DNA from: CAXCDZ01 sp963981525
Lineage (GTDB): Bacteria; Patescibacteriota; Microgenomatia; UBA1400; UBA12108
Length of the DNA stretch: 12,099 nt
Assembly (NCBI GenBank): GCA_963981525.1
Contig: CAXCDZ010000022.1
Location: forward strand, 1-12,099
Reading direction: 5' to 3'
In this document: positions 11,465 through 12,099 of the stretch, in pieces
Position numbering within the stretch: position 1 is the first letter of the stretch
Layout of the letters: each line of letters begins with the position of its first letter
Notes under the pieces: model-generated
The model's input: the letters and a program-made list of their open reading frames with translations, nothing else
What the model was told of the DNA's origin: nothing
Databases searched by the model: none
Translations under genes and position numbers: made by a program

Positions 11465-12056
11465 CTACCAGCATCATTCCTAGATACGCCATCCCCACAT
11501 ACGTCACCACCCCACCCAAGACTGCCCCAACTGCAGCCTGCCGCCATGTGTGATGCTTGTCATATACTCGCGCCCACGCCACTAATGGGATCAGTCCCAG
11601 CAACCACCAATACTGCCAATGATAGATCACATTAGCAAACATTATAAGCACCGTATTGACCCCAGTATGGAGACTTATCTTCCATCTGGTAGTAACTATC
11701 GCAAACACTGCTGCCACCAACCAGAAAACCAGCAGGATTCGTGCCAGATCCGATTTTCCCATCCAGTCAGCCAACAGGATCCCCACTCCGTGCACAAACA
11801 ACGTAAAAAGGTACAGCGGGATCCGCTCCTTCCGATTCCTAATATCCCAGTTACTGATCTGCCCCTTGGCTAGCGCAATCAGCATAAAAACAAACGGCAG
11901 TACCGCATCCACAATCATAATCATGACCAGGAATCGCCATCTCAGCCCCCCACTTACCGCAAACCAAATGGCCAACCCCAACGCCACTGGGATCTCCACC
12001 ACAGGATCCAACACTCTCGAGATGATTTTTGAGACAATCTTCTTCCACTTACTCAT
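11460..12056 (-). CDS. PAP2-like membrane phosphatase
   Basis: The 198 residues hold about five to six membrane helices and the three phosphatase motifs in divergent form. Motif 1 is around RKERIP (75-80). Motif 2 is SLHTG (128-132), corresponding to P-S-G-H. Motif 3 is ARVYDKHHTWRQ with R163 and H169, the nucleophile position; the usual final aspartate is Q. Such enzymes remove phosphate from lipids such as phosphatidic acid or undecaprenyl diphosphate. A role in lipid-carrier recycling would fit the glycosyltransferases in the window, but the substrate is not shown. AGGA lies 7 nt before the ATG, and TGT-TAGGAT lies 6 nt before it, so leadered and leaderless starts are both conceivable. Confidence 0.82.
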   Translation of the reverse strand: MSKWKKIVSKIISRVLDPVVEIPVALGLAIWFAVSGGLRWRFLVMIMIVDAVLPFVFMLIALAKGQISNWDIRNRKERIPLYLFTLFVHGVGILLADWMGKSDLARILLVFWLVAAVFAIVTTRWKISLHTGVNTVLIMFANVIYHWQYWWLLGLIPLVAWARVYDKHHTWRQAAVGAVLGGVVTYVGMAYLGMMLVV

Positions 12057-12062
12057 TAATCA

Positions 12063-12071
12063 ATCCTAACA
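12063..12071 (-). promoter_or_regulatory. Extended -10 promoter of the PAP2-like gene, leaderless
   Basis: On the minus strand: TGT-TAGGAT, 6 nt (TGATTA), ATG. The third position G makes the box weaker, and its AGGA could instead be a Shine-Dalgarno. Confidence 0.4.
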
Positions 12072-12099
12072 CACTCCCCATCCAACTCTCCCAGTGATA

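Noticed and set aside
11332..11635. Plus-strand open frames over the tRNA-Ala and PAP2 region
   Set aside because: They read through the antisense of a tRNA-like gene and a clear PAP2-like gene; residue composition is not protein-like.

Overview
The window looks like part of a Candidate Phyla Radiation (Patescibacteria) genome, most likely Microgenomates-like. This is an inference from gene content and style, not from a marker gene. The signs are short compact genes, an MreB, a PEGA-domain membrane protein, a membrane protein fusing HTH domains to an outer beta domain, a tRNA-associated mini GIY-YIG nuclease, and many short palindromic and 8-nt tandem repeats that sit inside coding regions without breaking the frame. 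The standard genetic code fits every gene.

Layout. Left part (1-3670), minus strand: the first codons of a gene leaving the window, a WecG/TagA-type glycosyltransferase, a GT4 glycosyltransferase and MreB. Middle (3896-7920), plus strand: a double-HTH transmembrane protein divergent from mreB, a PEGA/beta-propeller-like protein, and a GT39-type membrane glycosyltransferase. Right part (7917-12056), mostly minus strand: a small unknown protein, a tRNA-rich patch, nucleoside diphosphate kinase, tRNA-Pro(CGG), a 65-aa unknown protein, an M16 zinc peptidase, a 73-aa unknown protein, a tRNA-Ala-like gene with an interrupted T-loop, and a PAP2-like membrane phosphatase. The themes are envelope and polysaccharide assembly plus cell shape on the left, and housekeeping genes mixed with tRNA genes on the right.

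Two things stand out. First, the tRNA patch (8204-8744) reads, on the minus strand, promoter - broken tRNA - GIY-YIG gene - homologous promoter - intact tRNA-Arg(CCT) - second broken tRNA. Both broken copies carry the same 24-nt palindrome in place of the 5' half of the anticodon arm. Second, the tRNA-Ala-like gene (11333-11447) is split in its T-loop by a 45-nt sequence, and a closely related 46-nt sequence follows the T-loop TTC of one broken tRNA. The two may be copies of an undescribed short intervening element.

Transcription signals are consistent: many genes have an extended -10 box (TGnTAnnnT) only 6-8 nt before the ATG, which predicts leaderless mRNAs. ndk, the 65-aa gene and the HTH gene instead have Shine-Dalgarno sequences.
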